DNA of 64,000 nt, from assembly GCA_902514295.1 (NCBI GenBank), contig CABXQE010000004.1, positions 1 through 64,000 of the forward strand, given 5' to 3'. The translations under genes were made by a program, and so were the position numbers. The notes under the pieces were generated by a model. It was given only the letters and a program-made list of their open reading frames with translations. It did no database searches and was not told where the DNA came from. Shown piece by piece: positions 62,463 to 64,000 of the stretch. The stretch is from an uncultured SAR86 cluster bacterium (GTDB lineage: Bacteria; Pseudomonadota; Gammaproteobacteria; Magnimaribacterales; Magnimaribacteraceae). Position 1 is the stretch's first letter. Every line of letters begins with the position of its first letter.

Positions 62463-64000
62463 ATGATTGAAAGTTATCTTGCTATACCACCAATATTAGG
62501 AGTCTTAGGTCTATTAGTAGCCTTAGGAATATTCTTGGTTATGAACAGTTTCCCTGAAGGAGATGAAAAAGTTAAGAAAATAGGAGATCAGATCCATTTA
62601 GGTGCAATGACTTTTATGAAAACGGAGTACACATATTTAAGCATATTTGCTTTGGTGGTCATTATTTTAGTTTATTTATCATTAGGTCAAGACACAGCAT
62701 TGGCTGTATTGGCGGGAGCCTTATCATCATCTATAGCGGGTTGGATTGGTATGTACTCTGCAACCAAAGCTAATGTTAGGACTGCTACTGCTGCTTCTCA
62801 ATCTGGAGCGGAGTCTGCTCTTTCTGTAGCCTTTTATGGCGGATCTATTATGGGTCTTTGCGTGGCCTCTCTGGGCTTAATTGGGCTTGGCTCCTTGTAC
62901 TATATTCTTAGTGGTGATGCACACTCAATAGAAGGTTTTGCAATGGGTGCTTCCATAGTGGCCTTGTTTTCAAGAGTCGGAGGCGGTATTTACACTAAGA
63001 GCGCTGATGTAGGAGCTGATTTAGTTGGAAAAATAGAAGCGGGCATCCCTGAAGATGATCCCCGCAACCCAGGAGTAATTGCAGATAACGTCGGAGACAA
63101 TGTAGGAGACATCGCTGGTATGGGTTCAGATATTTTTGAATCTTACTGCGGATCGATGGTTGCTTGTATTGCTATCGCATCCACTTTTGTTATTTCATCA
63201 GAATTTTCACAAATACAGAAAGAAGGAATGATGTTCTTGCCCTTGGCTTTAGCATCAATAGGACTTATTTCGTCAATCGCAGGAATTATAATTGTTAGAT
63301 TGTTCTCAAAGTCTTCACCTGCAAGTGCCATGAGATGGGGAACAATGGGAGCTCCTTTAATTTTTATAATCGTAGCTTATTATTTAACAGGAAATTTGAT
63401 TGGAGAAGGCGGATTTAATGTGTGGTTAGCTGTTGTGTGTGGATCTGTAGGAGGAATAGCCATTGGTCTTATTACTGAATACTACACAGGATCTAAGCCT
63501 GTAGTAAAGATTGCTGAATCCGGTCAAACTGGACCTGCTACAGTGATGATTACTGGTCTATCAGTCGGTATGCAATCTGTAGTTTTACCTATTGCCTGCA
63601 TTGTTTTGATTATTTATATCTCTACTCAGCTAACCGGCCTTTATGGAGTTGGTATTGCTGCTGTTGGAATGCTTTCTACAGTTGGAATAACAATGGCCAT
63701 AGATGCATATGGGCCAGTTGCAGACAATGCTGGTGGTATTGCAGAAATGGCAGGTATGCCATCAGAAACAAGAGTTATAACGGACGAGTTAGATGAACAA
63801 GGAAATACTACTGCTGCAATAGGAAAAGGATTTGCAATAGGGGCTGCGGCGTTAGCAGCTTTGGCAATAATTGCTGCCTTTATATCTGCTGTCTCTTCTA
63901 ATAGAGAAGTACCCTTAGAGCTAATGCTTAATAATCCCACAGTTTTGATAGGCATATTTATTGGAGGGGCCATACCTTTCTTAATAGCTTCAATAACGAT
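62463..64000 (+). CDS. hppA: Membrane-bound K+-dependent-type pyrophosphatase (partial)
   Basis: Ion-pumping pyrophosphatase; about 512 residues visible, with the rest past the window. Start ATG 62463 is preceded five bases away by GGAG (an in-frame ATG one codon earlier is possible). Catalytic segment DVGADLVGKIE (about 182-192), then DDPRNPGVIADNVGDNVGDIAGMGSDIFESY. NTTAAIGKG near residue 448 has Ala and Gly at the positions that set K+ dependence, where K+-independent forms have Lys and Thr. Whether it pumps H+ or Na+ is not decided. Confidence 0.94.
   Translation, partial: MIESYLAIPPILGVLGLLVALGIFLVMNSFPEGDEKVKKIGDQIHLGAMTFMKTEYTYLSIFALVVIILVYLSLGQDTALAVLAGALSSSIAGWIGMYSATKANVRTATAASQSGAESALSVAFYGGSIMGLCVASLGLIGLGSLYYILSGDAHSIEGFAMGASIVALFSRVGGGIYTKSADVGADLVGKIEAGIPEDDPRNPGVIADNVGDNVGDIAGMGSDIFESYCGSMVACIAIASTFVISSEFSQIQKEGMMFLPLALASIGLISSIAGIIIVRLFSKSSPASAMRWGTMGAPLIFIIVAYYLTGNLIGEGGFNVWLAVVCGSVGGIAIGLITEYYTGSKPVVKIAESGQTGPATVMITGLSVGMQSVVLPIACIVLIIYISTQLTGLYGVGIAAVGMLSTVGITMAIDAYGPVADNAGGIAEMAGMPSETRVITDELDEQGNTTAAIGKGFAIGAAALAALAIIAAFISAVSSNREVPLELMLNNPTVLIGIFIGGAIPFLIASIT

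Noticed and set aside
1-64000. CRISPR array or insertion sequence
   Set aside because: No regularly spaced repeats, transposase or integrase coding sequence was found.

Overview
The window is a dense, AT-rich bacterial chromosome segment with almost no gene-free space. Gene families and order (rpoH with a recognisable RpoH box, yggS-proC-yggT, metX-metW, mutY-yggX, hisBHAF, glnII-ntrB-ntrC, hspQ, zapE, TonB system with an extended ExbB) point to a gammaproteobacterium. The compactness, the TonB-dependent receptor, the several phytanoyl-CoA-dioxygenase-like proteins, TRAP and sodium symporters, a membrane pyrophosphatase and SAM-II-type riboswitches resemble streamlined marine lineages such as SAR86. 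That placement is inference; no 16S gene is present.

Layout. 1-8.5 kb: a partial heme-type TonB-dependent receptor divergent from a four-helix histidine-bearing membrane protein, a MazG-like hydrolase, uvrD, and a TRAP transporter whose binding protein and permeases are convergent. 8.5-13.4 kb: acyl-CoA dehydrogenase, yaaA, a dienoyl-CoA isomerase with an unannotated 55-residue ORF before it, cysQ and a quinone oxidoreductase. 13.5-23.5 kb: rpoH-trmB, then a long minus-strand series rdgB, metW, metX (behind a SAM riboswitch plus terminator), yggT, proC, yggS, argS, efp, psd and a membrane protein. 23.6-28.9 kb: a six-gene Ton energisation operon. 28.9-33.9 kb: minus-strand operon TSUP, DUF4212, sodium/solute symporter, lgt, thyA, folA. 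33.9-46.4 kb: single genes and small clusters (NRDE, rppH, HAD phosphatase, aminotransferase, hspQ, ferredoxin-reductase-like flavoprotein, monooxygenase, zapE, GFA, DUF1295, MAPEG, two PhyH proteins, MATE, a frameshifted mini-gene, pip). 46.4-50.3 kb: SAM-II riboswitch and betaine-homocysteine methyltransferase, a small segment bracketed by tRNA-Phe and a displaced copy of its 3' half, yggX and mutY. 50.3-54.2 kb: hisB-H-A-F, gpmA, rhodanese. 54.2-60.9 kb: ntrC, ntrB, a GSII-type glutamine synthetase with NtrC-like sites, YqiB-like, AlkA-like, FemAB/GNAT-like and ubiA. 60.9-64 kb: rubredoxin, dicarboxylate/amino-acid symporter and a K+-dependent-type membrane pyrophosphatase running off the end.

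How it works together. Two methionine-synthesis steps (homoserine acylation by MetX, homocysteine methylation by the BHMT-like enzyme) each sit behind a SAM-sensing leader of the SAM-II/SAM-V kind, suggesting a SAM-feedback regulon. The Ton operon would energise receptors such as the one at the left edge. Nitrogen control appears as glnII-ntrB-ntrC with NtrC-type palindromes ahead of glnII. The most unusual structure is the 1.2 kb segment between tRNA-Phe and a 26-bp exact copy of its anticodon-to-T-loop part, which carries a PhyH gene with a variant metal motif and a small secreted-protein gene. At five convergent gene pairs the two stop codons share four bases (TTAA or TTAG), a sign of extreme compaction.
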